A DNA stretch of 64,000 nt from Adineta ricciae. Lineage: Eukaryota; Rotifera; Eurotatoria; Adinetida; Adinetidae. The translations under genes and the position numbers were made by a program. Within the stretch, counting starts at the first letter, position 1. Every line of letters starts with the position of its first letter. The DNA lies in assembly GCA_905250025.1 (NCBI GenBank), contig CAJNOJ010000007.1, positions 558,001 to 622,000 of the forward strand, in the 5' to 3' direction. Below the pieces are notes generated by a model. The model worked only from the letters and a program-made list of their open reading frames with translations, was not told where the DNA came from and ran no database searches. This document shows positions 11,345 to 23,053 of the stretch, piece by piece.

Positions 11345-11825
11345 ATGAATATCTGTCTTCATTTAATCATCCTGAGCTTTCCCGTTCGAAAACAAATCAT
11401 TTCTTGCTCTGTTTTGTCTCAATAATTTGGTGATATACGACTTCACCCTGGTGATAAAATCTTCTCTATTTTTTGTCTTTTGTACTCATATATAAATATT
11501 CATTCAATCGATGACTTATCATTTCTTTCTTATTTTAACTTGTTCTTCTTATTCATTCATTCATTCATTCTTTCTCTCTCTGCCCTCTACTTCATGCTTT
11601 TTTTCTATTTTTCTTATTGTTATGGATGATGACGACGATGGCTCGACTATTTTTTGCCTGTTTTTAATGTGAATATGCATGCGCAAATGCGCATTCGTCT
11701 TTCGGTGATATCTGTTGTGGCTTTTAAATGCGTTGGCATGAAAAATATACATAAAAAGCTCAAGCGAAACGTAACCGAGAAAATCTTTATTGTACAACCA
11801 AACAAAAAACAAAGTCAAATCACAG
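11345..11825. other. Convergent 3' region with simple repeats (copy 1)
   Basis: A shared 3' flank between the polyQ membrane-protein gene (+) and GPATCH2 (-). It contains a short ATTC tetranucleotide run (about 11551-11570), T-rich tracts, and AATAAA-like and TATAAA-like motifs. Small frames in both directions here are not supported as genes. Copy 2 equivalent: 62470-62959. Confidence 0.5.
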
Positions 11826-13835
11826 CTACTGATGAGACGGATGACTCGAGAGAGATGTAGACGTTTGCTCATTTTCCATACGTTCACTGATGTCCATTGA
11901 CGCGTTTTCGTAACCTGAACCTTGCCGATGGTTTTGATAATCGGTTTGTGCAGGAGCGGTGACGCCATTTTGATTGATACCAAGACTATTACCAGGAGTC
12001 CAGTCGATTTTCTCTAATAACTGATGACCAATATTAGTCTCATCAATTGGAGCAATGATCTCATCTATTAACGAACGAAATCATATGGAGAAAAATGAAA
12101 TCAATGTCGTAACGCACTGTTTTTATATGTATAATGGTCGTTTTTGACTCGTTTATGGTTGTAACTATTATGATGTGAACGACGAGCTTCTTTTAATAAG
12201 CGAATATGCCGTTTTTGATGAGGATGAGTACAGGCATTCTAAAAAAAGATCAATATAAATGTTAACGTAGATAGCGGCCCTTTCGATCAATTCATTGCCT
12301 TGAACTATAAGTGTAAGATGAAAACGAGCGAATGAAAAAACGACTTCATGACGTGTACGAATGCATAATGTATTTTTTTCACCTTGTTAGTTCATTTGCG
12401 TACGCACAAGTCATTTCTATTTTCAATATGAAAATATCGATCATACCAAGATCACAAATGTTAAACCCATAGAAGCATCCGATAGTCTTAGGTCATCCAT
12501 TCATACAAAGAGAATCTCACTATAATATATTCTTAGACTACATCTAGACAGTTGATTGGAATTCAATTCAAAGGCTTCGTTTGAAGAAGTATTCATTGCA
12601 CATGCATCTTACTTTCGATCCAAGATTTCTTCGATTGCCTGTTAACATTTCTCTATCAGCAAATGTTTTGATTCGATTTTGAACCGTTGTTTTGGAATTT
12701 GTTAGCATCATACTGAGTGCGCCGTTCACTATTTTTTGTAAAGTACTGTCGGTCGTCGTTAACATTTTCTCATCAGTGTCTTCATCATCTTGATCGGATT
12801 TGTTATCATTGTTATCTTCCCACCATGATATCATACGCGGTACGCTACTTTCATCTCGTGGCCAATCCGATTGTTCATCATCGGCTTCGTTGCTTGTTAA
12901 ACACGGATCTTTATCACTATCACTTAAATTTAAACTGCTACTACTGCTGAAGTTCGTTCTGAAAGATATCAAACACAAATAGATATAACATATCGATACA
13001 TTGGGTATAACTTACAGATTCTGATCATCGATACACGTCATATCGTAATCCTGTAGACTATTATTTCGTAGTCGATAATCGTCATGAACTATTGTACGAG
13101 AACGTTTGCGTTTACCAGCATAGTTCGTATTCTGATGAGATAATGAGATTGACGATGAGGAGGAAACGGTTGATGAACTTGCAGGAAGATCATTTATACG
13201 GCAATGACTATCACTGCGACAATTCCGACGTCGACGACGTAAAGGTGTACTTATCGTTGTAACACTCGCGACTTTGGCGCTTGGACAACGCGTTAATTTG
13301 ATCGGTTGGCCAGTTTTCCATATGCATGTTGTTGTCGGCGGAATGATCGGTTTTTTAAATGGACGACGGCGTCGTTGGACATCATCGGTTTGTGACGCCG
13401 AATCTGACTCGGATGCGGCTGCTAACGACGACGATTGCGTTTCTAAATCAAACACGAGAAAATCCATTGTTACTTTTGTTTTCGGCAAAGATTCCTACTG
13501 GGTTGCATTTGCATATCGTCACTATCACTGACAATAGATTGCTTATTATTCTGACTTCGACTTTGACTATTTTCAGGCGTGGTACTATCGGATACATCAA
13601 GTTTCTGCTGTTGCATCTCATTATTGACCGGTCGTTTACGTCGACGTTTGATTTTTGTTATTGTTACGGAAGATGATGAGGATGCTATTGGTATATTCGG
13701 TAATGATGATGATGTCGGAAGGATATGAGCATCATTTAGTGCGCTATTGAGATCAGCGGCTAATTGATCCATAATCTTTTTTTGAATACAACGGATTTTG
13801 TCTTTTATTAGAAAAACATGAGAACGGTCATCCAT
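11826..13835 (-). CDS. GPATCH2: GPATCH2-like G-patch protein, copy 1 (complete)
   Basis: 489 aa in five exons: 13835-13499, 13442-13016, 12958-12613, 12238-12118, 12064-11826 (1470 nt). The N-terminus contains basic clusters (KIKRRRKRP) typical of a nuclear protein, then long Ser/Asp-rich disordered stretches, a conserved DESSVPRMISWWED block, an NRRNLGSK segment, a basic THPHQKRHIRLLKEAR helix and a C-terminal G-patch (IGHQLLEKIDWTPGNSLG). G-patch proteins of this family bind and activate DEAH-box RNA helicases such as DHX15 in RNA processing. The G-patch is slightly degenerate: the usual MGW is IDW, and a later glycine is shifted. It is the last gene shared with copy 2 inside the window. 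Its exon 1 and 2 part has no partner here only because copy 2 runs off the right edge. Confidence 0.85.
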
Positions 13836-14684
13836 TCGATTGCAAATTGATTACGAAATGTCAAATTGAAGAATATTTGAAGGAATATTCAACAAAAATC
13901 TAATCATCTAAACATAAAAACAACCTGAATTCGTGTTTATCGGAAAAATCATACGATATGTATTTCCTAAGAAAAGAATCTTTACGCCTTATTATCAAAT
14001 TTCTTTCCCACCAGCTGCTGCGATCAAGATATGGCTTAGAATAATAAACGACTGATCGATAGCTTCAATCAATCGACTACTGCTCTGATCATTAGGAGTA
14101 TCTAGGAAAACAATCATTTAAAGTTTCTTCTTTATCAGGAATCAAAATGGACTTGAATAAACATTTCAGATGCTGCACACAAGAGAATCATCTGAAATCA
14201 ATCTAGAAAAAGAAAACTAACTCTTTGACAAAGGTTTTCTTTGTAAAATGCAAAGTTTTCATTATTCATTTAACATTCTCTGATAGATAAGAACACATTC
14301 TTCACATGATTACTTTCAAGAAAAGTGAAAAAGAGAGAAAGAGAAAGCATTTTGAAATTCATATATGTTATTCGATGAATTGGAACAAAAAAAAACAAGA
14401 GAGACAATTATTTATATATATATATATATATATACGTATATGTATAAGAATAAATGTGCACACGTTGAAAGATGAGCATAAACTTGTGAGAAGAACAAAA
14501 GGAAAAACAAATGAGAGAAAAGTTTCGTTTCGAGACAAAAAGAAGAAGAAGAATGTATAGGAATATATTGAGCAAGAACACAGATGCCGATTGGATCGAA
14601 CAAAAGAGGCGCTCTTCGTTTATATGTGTATATCGATACACAACTTGATTCTAACAAGTGAAGTCGTTATGGTTATTGCTATTA
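13836..14684. other. Intergenic region with a TA microsatellite
   Basis: About 850 bp between the GPATCH2 promoter side and the 3' end of the REPS gene. It holds a (TA)n microsatellite at about 14412-14434 and AG-rich low-complexity DNA at 14320-14560. The overlapping small frames are low-complexity artefacts. Confidence 0.6.
14412..14434. repeat. (TA)n microsatellite
   Basis: A run of TA dinucleotides in the intergenic DNA downstream of the REPS gene. Confidence 0.9.
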
Positions 14685-16167
14685 CTACTGCTGTTGCAGT
14701 TTATATTGAAGTTCTAATGAGATACGTTTATCAATGAGATCTGTCAGTCGATCTTCCCAATGTTTCAATTGGGCTTTGAGTACTGAATTTCGTGTTTTCG
14801 TTTGATTTAATGCTACGTGGAGATTCTCAGTCGTGGTCGCTGATGGTGTTGAGATAATTGCGGCTAATTCTTGTAAATGATCAGGCTGTAATAAATCGCG
14901 TATCTGGCCAAGAAGGATGTTTGCATCCGGTTGTTGAGGTGTAGATGCAACCGATGGTCGCGTTCGATTGTAGAAATAGGGCGTCGTATTCGTAGACGAA
15001 CTATTGTTATTACTGGTAGTTAGGGTGAGACTTCGTTGAGGTGTGTCATTGACTATTGTACGTGGTGGTAGAACTGGTTGGGGAGGAATATCAATTGACG
15101 CTGTTCGCCCAGGCACACGCGGTGGCGGCGGAGGTGGTGGTGGTTTCGATGTCGCACTTGGAGTAGTAACTGATGCCGTCGGTGGTAAATGAGGTGGCGG
15201 AGATAGACGAACAGCAACTGGCGCGACAATACGGTGATTGTCAGGTAATGGTGGCCCGTAGGTGAATTGTTTTGGTGCACTTGGATTTTCATCGTGATTT
15301 AATGGTGGATTAGGTGGCAATTCACTGTTAGTAGTTTTAAAGTTTGCCCAATTCTCTGCTTGTTCATTTGTTTGTGATAGCTGCGTTGTCGAATCGGATA
15401 AATCAATTAATGGTGTATATGGTTGTAATTGTGGTGGAAGTTCATCAGGCAATTCGAAACCGTTAACACGTAGAACAACAAGATGCATAGCAGTACAAAA
15501 TTCAGCAAGTGACAATGCACCATCATGATTAACATCCGACAGATTCCAAATTTGTGATAATTCACTTGTTGGTAAATGTGAGCGTTCGAAGAATTCTTTT
15601 GCTATATTACCTGAAATCAAAATCATCTCCTATCAAATCGGATCATAGATCGTAAATATATCATTTACCGCTGATTATTTTTGTTATATCTGGCTGAATA
15701 TCTCGAAATTGTTTTGTATAATATTCTCGTTGTACGGTATTTATTGTCCATGGATCATCGACAAAGTCTTGATCACTTCCATTATCATCTGAAATACTCG
15801 AGGATGATTCGTCATCATCGTCACTTTCACTTGTATCACTTGAACTTTCATTATTATGACGGTGTTTATTATGACCACCATTACTTGTTTTCGTCAAGTA
15901 CATAGCCCAATCTTTTTTGAATGCCGACGGTTGATGTTGAGATGCGGATGTTAATGATGAGGTTTGAGCGATCGCTTCATGTAAACGTGTTGAGTTACTG
16001 CCCACCAAACCCTTGCCTTCATCGTCAGATTCAATATAGGATGATAAATGTGGAACACTATCCGATTGAGAACTAAGTATCGATATTGTATCGATATCCA
16101 ATCGAGGATGAACATCAACCATTGGAATTGGGGGATGACGAAGAGTGACACCATCACTGGTCGTCAT
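14685..16167 (-). CDS. REPS1: REPS1/2-like EH-domain endocytic adaptor
   Basis: 474 aa in two exons, 16167-15669 and 15610-14685 (1425 nt). The N-terminus is Ser/Asp-rich. An EH domain (about residues 139-235) starts at [13 protein letters not shown], crosses the intron at ISG|N, and contains [20 protein letters not shown], an EF-hand loop with Ca-ligand-type Asp/Asn residues, followed by [15 protein letters not shown] domains bind NPF motifs. REPS proteins link RalBP1 and Eps15/epsin in receptor endocytosis downstream of Ral. Pro-rich segments (nine prolines near residue 300) suit SH3 binding, and the C-terminal ~60 residues form a coiled coil, the position of the RalBP1-binding region in REPS proteins. 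It is shorter than vertebrate REPS and has one EH domain. REPS1 versus REPS2 cannot be told apart. Confidence 0.88.
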
Positions 16168-16830
16168 TGTCTTTGCTCACCGGTGTTCGAGAAGAAATAA
16201 GAGATCTTGAACGAGCAAATCGATAGTTCTAAAACAAAAAACAACTGCTCAGCATGATTGCATCGAATTAGTTGGGAATGAGAAACGAAAACGGATGTCA
16301 CAACAATAAATCAACATGCTGATCAGATTCGTAGAAATTAACTGCAGTAATATGGTGTGAGAAAAGGGATAGCTAATTAAGATCATTGCTTTGTATCTCC
16401 TGTGTTGACTTAAGATTTTATAAGACCGATATGATAGCTATTTTGCCATCAACAAGAAAAACCGACGAGAGAGAAAAAAAAATATTTTCCTTAGTCGACC
16501 TAATGTGCAGGAAAATAAAAAAACGATCGATCTATCTCATTGGAATTAAGACGAGAACGAATAAGATATATGATTCATGTTTGTCTTAGCCTTTCGGTCA
16601 AGTGGTTAACCGCTGAACGAAACAGAATATAACATAGCTTAATGTCGCTGTCGCTATGCTAAATATGAGCATGTCAATGTTTTTGTAAACAAAACATCTT
16701 ACTAGATGTCACTAGTGACCGAATGTGAACACTGCATGTAGCAAGAAGTAAAAATTCAACACTTTATTGAGAAAAAAACATCAAGCAATGTACCATCAAG
16801 AAGATTTCTTTTTTCACGAATGAAATCAAG
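16168..16830. other. Intergenic region, REPS promoter side
   Basis: About 660 bp upstream of REPS and downstream of the small secreted orphan. I see no conserved frame. A stretch near 16590-16620 has a loose tRNA D-loop look (TCAAGTGGTTAACCGC) but lacks a B box and acceptor stem. Confidence 0.5.
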
Positions 16831-17247
16831 TTAACAACGCGTTTGTAACCACGATGGGTTTAGTGTCGTGCCAGTTAGACTAAAACAGGTATTAAGCAGT
16901 CCTGATGGAATTTCTGTGATAAATATTGATCGATAAGTGGCAATAAATGTCAGTGCTTTACATTCCATTTGTGACCAAACAACATCATAAGGTATGTCTA
17001 GAGTCGCGCATTGAACTACGGGAAATAATCCGGTATCAGATCGACGAATGAATAGTCCATAAGTGAGCGTTTGCATTTCAAGATAACATTTGGCTAGAAA
17101 AGCACCATGATTACAGATGCGAATATACGGACCAATTGAAACACTCAGATCTAAACGATAAAAAGAAAATGTTTTCGCCGGGAAATGTTTCTTTTGTATT
17201 GATTTACTTGTAGCTAAAAGCGCAGCGATGATGAAGTATCTCGACAT
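16831..17247 (-). CDS. Small secreted orphan protein
   Basis: I do not recognise a family. ATG at 17247-17245, with an upstream in-frame TTG not used. A GTAAAT...TTTAG intron at 17207-17151 joins exons 17247-17208 and 17150-16831 into 119 aa. The intron is 57 bp and has no stop in frame, so an unspliced 138-aa form would also be open. The spliced form gives a cleaner signal peptide (MSRYFIIAALLATN) followed by a compact Cys-containing domain (IRICNHGAFLAKCYLEM..., six Cys in the mature part), suggesting an extracellular disulphide-bonded protein. Divergent from the SDR gene about 330 bp away. Confidence 0.6.
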   Translation of the reverse strand: MSRYFIIAALLATSKSIQKKHFPAKTFSFYRLDLSVSIGPYIRICNHGAFLAKCYLEMQTLTYGLFIRRSDTGLFPVVQCATLDIPYDVVWSQMECKALTFIATYRSIFITEIPSGLLNTCFSLTGTTLNPSWLQTRC

Positions 17248-17580
17248 GTTCGAAGAATCGATTTCATTCAAATTGTTCTTCAAAGAGAAAAGTAGTGCAT
17301 TTCATACCAGTTGTATTGTGCAACAGACATCGTAATTGTTCCAACTAAGCGCATCGGTGAGTATGTTAAGGTTAAAAATCTTCTCTCATTTTCACTGTTA
17401 CCACTGATGATGTTGATGACTCATCCCATCAGTATAGCTTTATTTCTTTCTCCTTTTCTCAAAACATACACTTTGCGCTCGTGTTGTGAAATAAAAAACT
17501 ACAAGGTTATGTCGAATTTTTTCACTACTTATATCGTTAGTCTTCGTTTTACATGATGAAACCTTAGGAGACAGACTGTA

Positions 17581-19177
17581 ATGACAGAAACTGACCCTGT
17601 ATCTACGATTTCAGCGGCTGACCTCGCCATCTGTGTGAAAGTTCTCTTAAAATTTCAAGCTAACGATGGATATCCATCAATGACATCGAGTGAATACAAT
17701 CTCATTCGACCATTAATCCATGATTTGTACACCAAGGAACAGCGAGTTTCTCGAAAGAAGACCAAAGACGATCGTCGGCGAATTCGACAACTAGATCAAA
17801 CTGCGAAAAACACTTGTTTGCTTCGATTGGGTCGAGCTCAAACACTTCAACAGCTCGAATTGAAGGATGTTCTCGTCCCGGATGGCGTTGTGCAAATCGG
17901 AAGCCAGGAAACGTGTGCTGACTTTTCTCAGGAATTGCTTCAGCCAGATGCGTGCTACGTCTGTAAAGCAAAATATCGAACATTACACTTTTTCTACGAT
18001 CGACTCTGTCCATCGTGTGCAACGTTTAATTATGAGAAACGTTTGCAAACAACAGATCTGTCAAATCGTGTAGCTCTAGTCACCGGTGGTCGAGTGAAAA
18101 TTGGCTTTCGAGTCGTTCTGAAATTATTACGTGCGAATTGTTTTGTGATTGCGACAAGTCGCTTTCCGATGGACTTTCTGCATCGTTTGCACAAAGAACA
18201 AGATTTCGAGCAATGGAAGGATCGTATACATGTGTATGGTGTTGACTTTCGATATTCACAATTAGTGGAATTCTTCACAGAAATGATTCTCGAAAAATAC
18301 CACCGACTAGATTTTTTAATCAATAACGCATGTCAAACAATCCAACGGCCTAAAGATTACTATCAATATTTGTATAAAAATGAAAGATTGACGAATTATT
18401 CACTTTTACCAAATGATCAACAGAACATTCTCGAAGGAAATTTACAATTCTATCAACGTTTAGTTCCACTTTCTAACCGGATTCAGAATATATCAGACTG
18501 TCTAGCTTTACCTTCGACGAATAATCAATCGAATGGTACGATTGAACAAACATCGTCAATCACTAGCACAGCTACATTCGATGTGAATCAACAGCCGATT
18601 GATCTTCGCACGACTAACTCGTGGCTATTACGCCTCGGTGATGTATCAGTCAACGAAGTCAATGAAGTTCTGACGATCAATACTCTAGCACCATTTATTC
18701 TCAACAGTAAACTAAAAATTTTAATGGCTGACCGTCATCCAAACGAAAATGATATTAAGTTTATTATCAATGTGTCAGCTATGGAAGGTTCGTTTTCTCG
18801 TTTGAACAAAAGTGATCGGCATCCACATACGAATGCTGCGAAAGCAGCCTTGAACATGATGACACGAACGTCAGCGATGGATTATCAAAAATCAAACATC
18901 TACATGGTTTCAGTTGATACAGGTTCGTATCTTGACAACATATGAGAATATCCTCGGAAGTTGTTCTCTAGGTTGGATTAATGATGAAGACCCTCCGGAA
19001 AAAGCGATGAAGAAACTGCTCAAACACAATTTTCAGACTCCGCTCGATGAAGAAGATGCTGCCGCTCGTATTCTTGATCCAATTATTGATACTTATCGAC
19101 AACTAGCTGACGGAAAAGTTGATCTTGATATTCCTTACGGATGTTTTCTAAAAGATTATCAATCATGTAATTGGTAA
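17581..19177 (+). CDS. Divergent short-chain dehydrogenase/reductase with Cys4 N-terminal module
   Basis: 515 aa in exons 17581-18922 and 18972-19177 (1548 nt). The N-terminal ~150 residues are unusual for an SDR and include a paired CxxC (CYVC...CPSC, about residues 124-145) that may bind zinc. The Rossmann part begins at RVALVTGGRVKIG (cofactor loop), with LINNACQ after beta-4 and IINVSAMEG as the Ser-bearing strand. The catalytic helix reads HPHTNAAKAALNMM: the Lys is present, but the position four residues before it is Thr, not Tyr, so activity may be altered or the Tyr supplied differently. An insert of ~120 residues separates NNA from the Ser strand. Likely an NAD(P)-binding cytosolic protein; substrate unknown. 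The final exon is required to complete the fold. Confidence 0.75.
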
Positions 19178-19579
19178 TCGAATGGTGAAGTATTTCATTG
19201 AGAAATAAAGTTTGTCACTGTATATTTTGAGTAATCCATTCTACGTAAAATACAAATCCAAGAGAGTGAAAAAAAAAACGAGATTAGAATAAAGAAGGAG
19301 AGAGCAAAAAACGACGATAGAGAATTCACATTACGGTTTAATCTACTCTGTCAATGAAATGCATGGAGAAAGAGAAAAGAAGTGAAAATATTCTTGTATT
19401 CAAAATACGTCTAGCCATTCAGTTATATTATGAGCGGTACATTCGAGCTTTTAGGTTCTAGAAGACTATTTTCATGAGCTAATATTGGAGAAGAACAACA
19501 AATAGATCGTTTAACTCTCTATGTATATCAAAAAAATGAGATTTTCTTTTCGTATGTGATTGTCTGATTGAACTCGAGT

Positions 19580-21125
19580 TTATTTGCCACTCCAGGCCAT
19601 GATTACTTTGCTGAAACCAACGAACACTCCTTTGTTTGGTTTACTAAACAGAATAAATAAGAAAGAAAAATGATGGTGAACTTCCGAAGCAAGGCAAGGT
19701 TTACCATTGAAATAAACGTTGTCCTTGATAAACACCGTCGTGTTTACTTTCTAGAACGCGGATAAATAAATATTATTGATGGAAAAAAGGGCCTTCTACG
19801 AACCTTCGTCTTCTAACTCAAGGCCGAGATATTGATCACTTTTGTCCGGAATAGGTCCAATGTATTTCACAATGCCTTTACTAATTTTACCACCTGGTCG
19901 GGAAAATTTCACCAGATCATTTAGGTGAATATCAGTAATAGATGATGGAGCATAAGGACGTTTTGGACTAGAATTTAAAAAAAGCGATTTGAATGTTTTT
20001 TTTATTATGCTTGCCAATGAGCTTACCTAGCTGTTTCGACACTCGGTCGACGATGTCGATTCTGGTGACGATCTATATAAATCAAAGATATAGATTCCGA
20101 AACAATCGAATCGAACTGATTTTTACTGACCGTCATGCTGTGCATCATCGTCGTTGTTCATGTGTCTGTTCGATACATTATAACTATTTGAACGACGTGA
20201 TTGATGATCAGAATCAGGTAATGTGGTACTTCGAGAAAGGTTGTAGTTTTGTTGATGTAAAGCAGGCGATGATACTGCGACTGGGGGAGATGCGTAATCA
20301 TTCGATCTCTCCGGAGAGCGTTGTTTTGGTAAGCGATGATGATGGTCATAGGATCCAAGATCTAAAACAAAAGTTGGCTAAAGAGAATTTTCAAATGAAA
20401 CAAATACCTCGATTGTACGGCCCTAAAATAAAGAGGAACAAATCATATTAGAACGGATATTTTATAGAATATGAAGACACTAGTGAAATACTGAACTACA
20501 TCGATGATTACTACAGATGTTCGTGTTTTTATGAGCTAGTGGTGAATAAAAAGCGTTTGTTACCGGTATATGGCACTAGTGCATATTTAAGAGATTCTAC
20601 GGGGACAAAAAAAAGAAGGTTCACTTATGTTTAATACATGTTAGTATCACGCAGGGTGAATTCAAACACGTTTTGGTCGTGAACTTACCTTCATTCCGTT
20701 GAATATTTTCTTCGTCCCATTCAACGGATCGCTTAGATTTCGACGAACGATAATTTCCTTGTTGATCCACAGATTTGGCGAATGAATTCGGGTAATTATT
20801 TCGATTGAAATCATCTGGATGATTTGTTGAATGATATTTCGAAGATTGATGACGACTGATTCCCTCAATTTTTGTTGAACGATGTATTGCAGATGTTGGC
20901 CGATTGTGATATCGTTCAACACTGACGGATGTCAAATAATTTGTCGAGTCACTACCTTCCGACAAGTTTGGACTATCACTTCGAACTAAACAGCCAAACG
21001 AAAAGATCACATCCAGACATCTTCGAAGATCTCACCTTTCGAACGATCACGTCGTGATTCAGAGTGCGGCGCTTTCGATGGAGACGAAGACACTATAACG
21101 TCATTTTGTAAACTTGATTGTTGCT

Positions 21126-21156
<31 letters not shown>

Positions 21157-23053
21157 TGGTGCGTGTGGATCAGCAAATGCTTGTTGAACTGTGGTTCGCC
21201 AAGCAAGATTCTGTTGTTGTCGCTGTTGTTCTTGTAACAGTCGACGATTTTCTTCAAATAAATCATCATTTCGCTGTTTAAACGATCTGTCAAAAGAAGA
21301 AATTTCATTATTCTTTTGAATGAAATCATGACGAAATGTATATATACTTAAGATCATTTCGAAGCGCGTTGAATTCCTGATAAAGCAACTCATCATTACG
21401 TTTCTTTGTTTCAGCGGCCTAGAAAAGTAAATTGTAACTTTAGATTTAATTTCCTATCGAAATCGGAAACTATGCATGCGCTAATTGAAGCAAGTCAACC
21501 TGAGGTGATCTTTTCTTTCGAGAAAAAAATCTGTCCGACGCAAATGCCGGATCAATCAAAGAGAGAAGCACTGAAAGTTTCTTAAACATTTTCTAGACAT
21601 ATTTCAAATGCAAAGACAATCGTCAGAGTTCCTGTATTTACTTTTTGCTGCAATTCTTCATTTTCACGTTTTAATTGAGCAATTGTTCGATCGGTTTGAT
21701 GAATCTGTTGTTTTAACTTATCATTTTCATTAGTCAACGTCCGCATTTGTTTTTCATATGCTCCTAGAAATTCAAATTGAATTTTCTTCTCACAACGTAT
21801 CGAACAACTCATAACAAACTTAGTTTCTTTTCCAACGCTTCTTTTTGATGTAGAGTAACTTCATCAAGTTTGCTCGTACGTGTAACCATTCCATTGTTGT
21901 GCTGTTGATTTTGAAGTTTAGCAACTAATTCTTGTTGAACACGCAGTTCGTTCTGTAGAATATCCCTCTCACGACGAAGTGCTTCAGTTTCCGTGTTATT
22001 CTATCGAGGGAAAATTTCAGTTTAATGAAAATTCATTAGGCATTGCTGAGATAATGACTTACACTTGTATGACCGTTTTGATATTGAATTGGTATTTTAG
22101 CTTTGAGTAATTTATTTTCTAATTGTAATTCTTGGATTTCTTTATGTAAATGTATTATATCAAGTTCTTTTTCTTGTAATTCACGTTGAAGTGATGTCGC
22201 ATCACCATCATAGGAAAGAAGCTAAGCGAGAAGAGATCGTTATATGGCTTTTCTATTTGGAATTTCTTTTTTTTTTTTGCATTCTCAAAGAAATATTCCC
22301 TACCGAAGGTCTCACGTCTTTTTTGTATAAAACTTCTCAGCAGCAAAACATATTTGTATCCTGACAGCTTATTTCTCGATAATCAATAGATGACTTATAT
22401 TTGTACTTCCGAAAAGAATAAAGTTATTCTACAAGTCCTCCTTTACTTAGAAGCATTACAGTAATATTTGTTAATACTCTGCCTTCTTCTTCTTCTTCCC
22501 GACTGTGCCAAAAAGAAAACGAATATACAATCTACGGTAAACTTACATCGAGATTTTCCACGTTGAGCTTTGGTTCATCGTCAGCTTTGAAACCGATGCT
22601 TGTTGTTGCTGTTAGTGGTCCTTTAGCTAGGATTGGAATGGAATGTTCGGAAGTCTCGGACGATGCTCGATCATCGTTCAGCGATGTCAATAACTTCCCA
22701 TCGTATAAGTGCTTTAGAACAATATCGAGTTCTTTTCGTCGTTCATCAGTATTTCTCACTGTTGTCGATGAGCTCGAACGTGGTAAAGTTAAATTTAAAC
22801 GGTCACGGAGTTCATCGGTTAAGACAGTTGTTCGTGATGAATGCTCATTCTGTTCACTTTTCGATTTGTTAGAATTATTGAACAATGTTGGAATGTTTGA
22901 ATAACTCGAATAGTTTCTTGCTGGCAAAGTTTTTACTCCTTCCATTGTAAAAGACGAAACAGAATTGGAATGAAACGATGCGGCCGATGGTGCTTCAACG
23001 ATGTCATCAATTAAATCACGATGTGAGGCACGACCTTCAATTTTCGTAACCAT
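19580..23053 (-). CDS. Coiled-coil protein with C-terminal CAP-Gly domain
   Basis: 712 aa in twelve exons joined in phase: 23053-22547, 22221-22063, 22000-21820, 21763-21642, 21418-21348, 21286-21036, 20985-20689, 20361-20131, 20072-20027, 19967-19804, 19750-19705, 19643-19580. A Ser/Thr-rich head (residues 1-169) is followed by coiled-coil exons rich in Leu, Glu, Gln and Lys (about 170-360), a polyglutamine tract, and a Ser-rich linker. The C-terminal CAP-Gly domain spreads over the last three exons (LVKFSRPGGKISKGIVKYIG, YLGLELEDE, HDGVYQGQRLF, CKPNKGVFVGFSKVI). CAP-Gly domains bind the C-terminal EEY/F tails of alpha-tubulin and EB proteins, so a microtubule role is likely. CEP350 and KIF13B are known proteins with late CAP-Gly domains, but I cannot assign orthology. 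A 15-nt in-phase micro-exon (20426-20412) may be added. Confidence 0.75.
21121..21160. repeat. CAG/CTG trinucleotide run encoding polyglutamine
   Basis: A CTG-type run on the plus strand, read as a glutamine tract in exon 6 of the CAP-Gly gene on the minus strand. Interrupted by GTT (CAA) units, which usually stabilise such runs. Confidence 0.85.

Noticed and set aside
16590-16640. tRNA-like stretch (TCAAGTGGTTAACCGC)
   Set aside because: Resembles a D-loop/A box but no B box, anticodon stem or acceptor stem pairs could be found.
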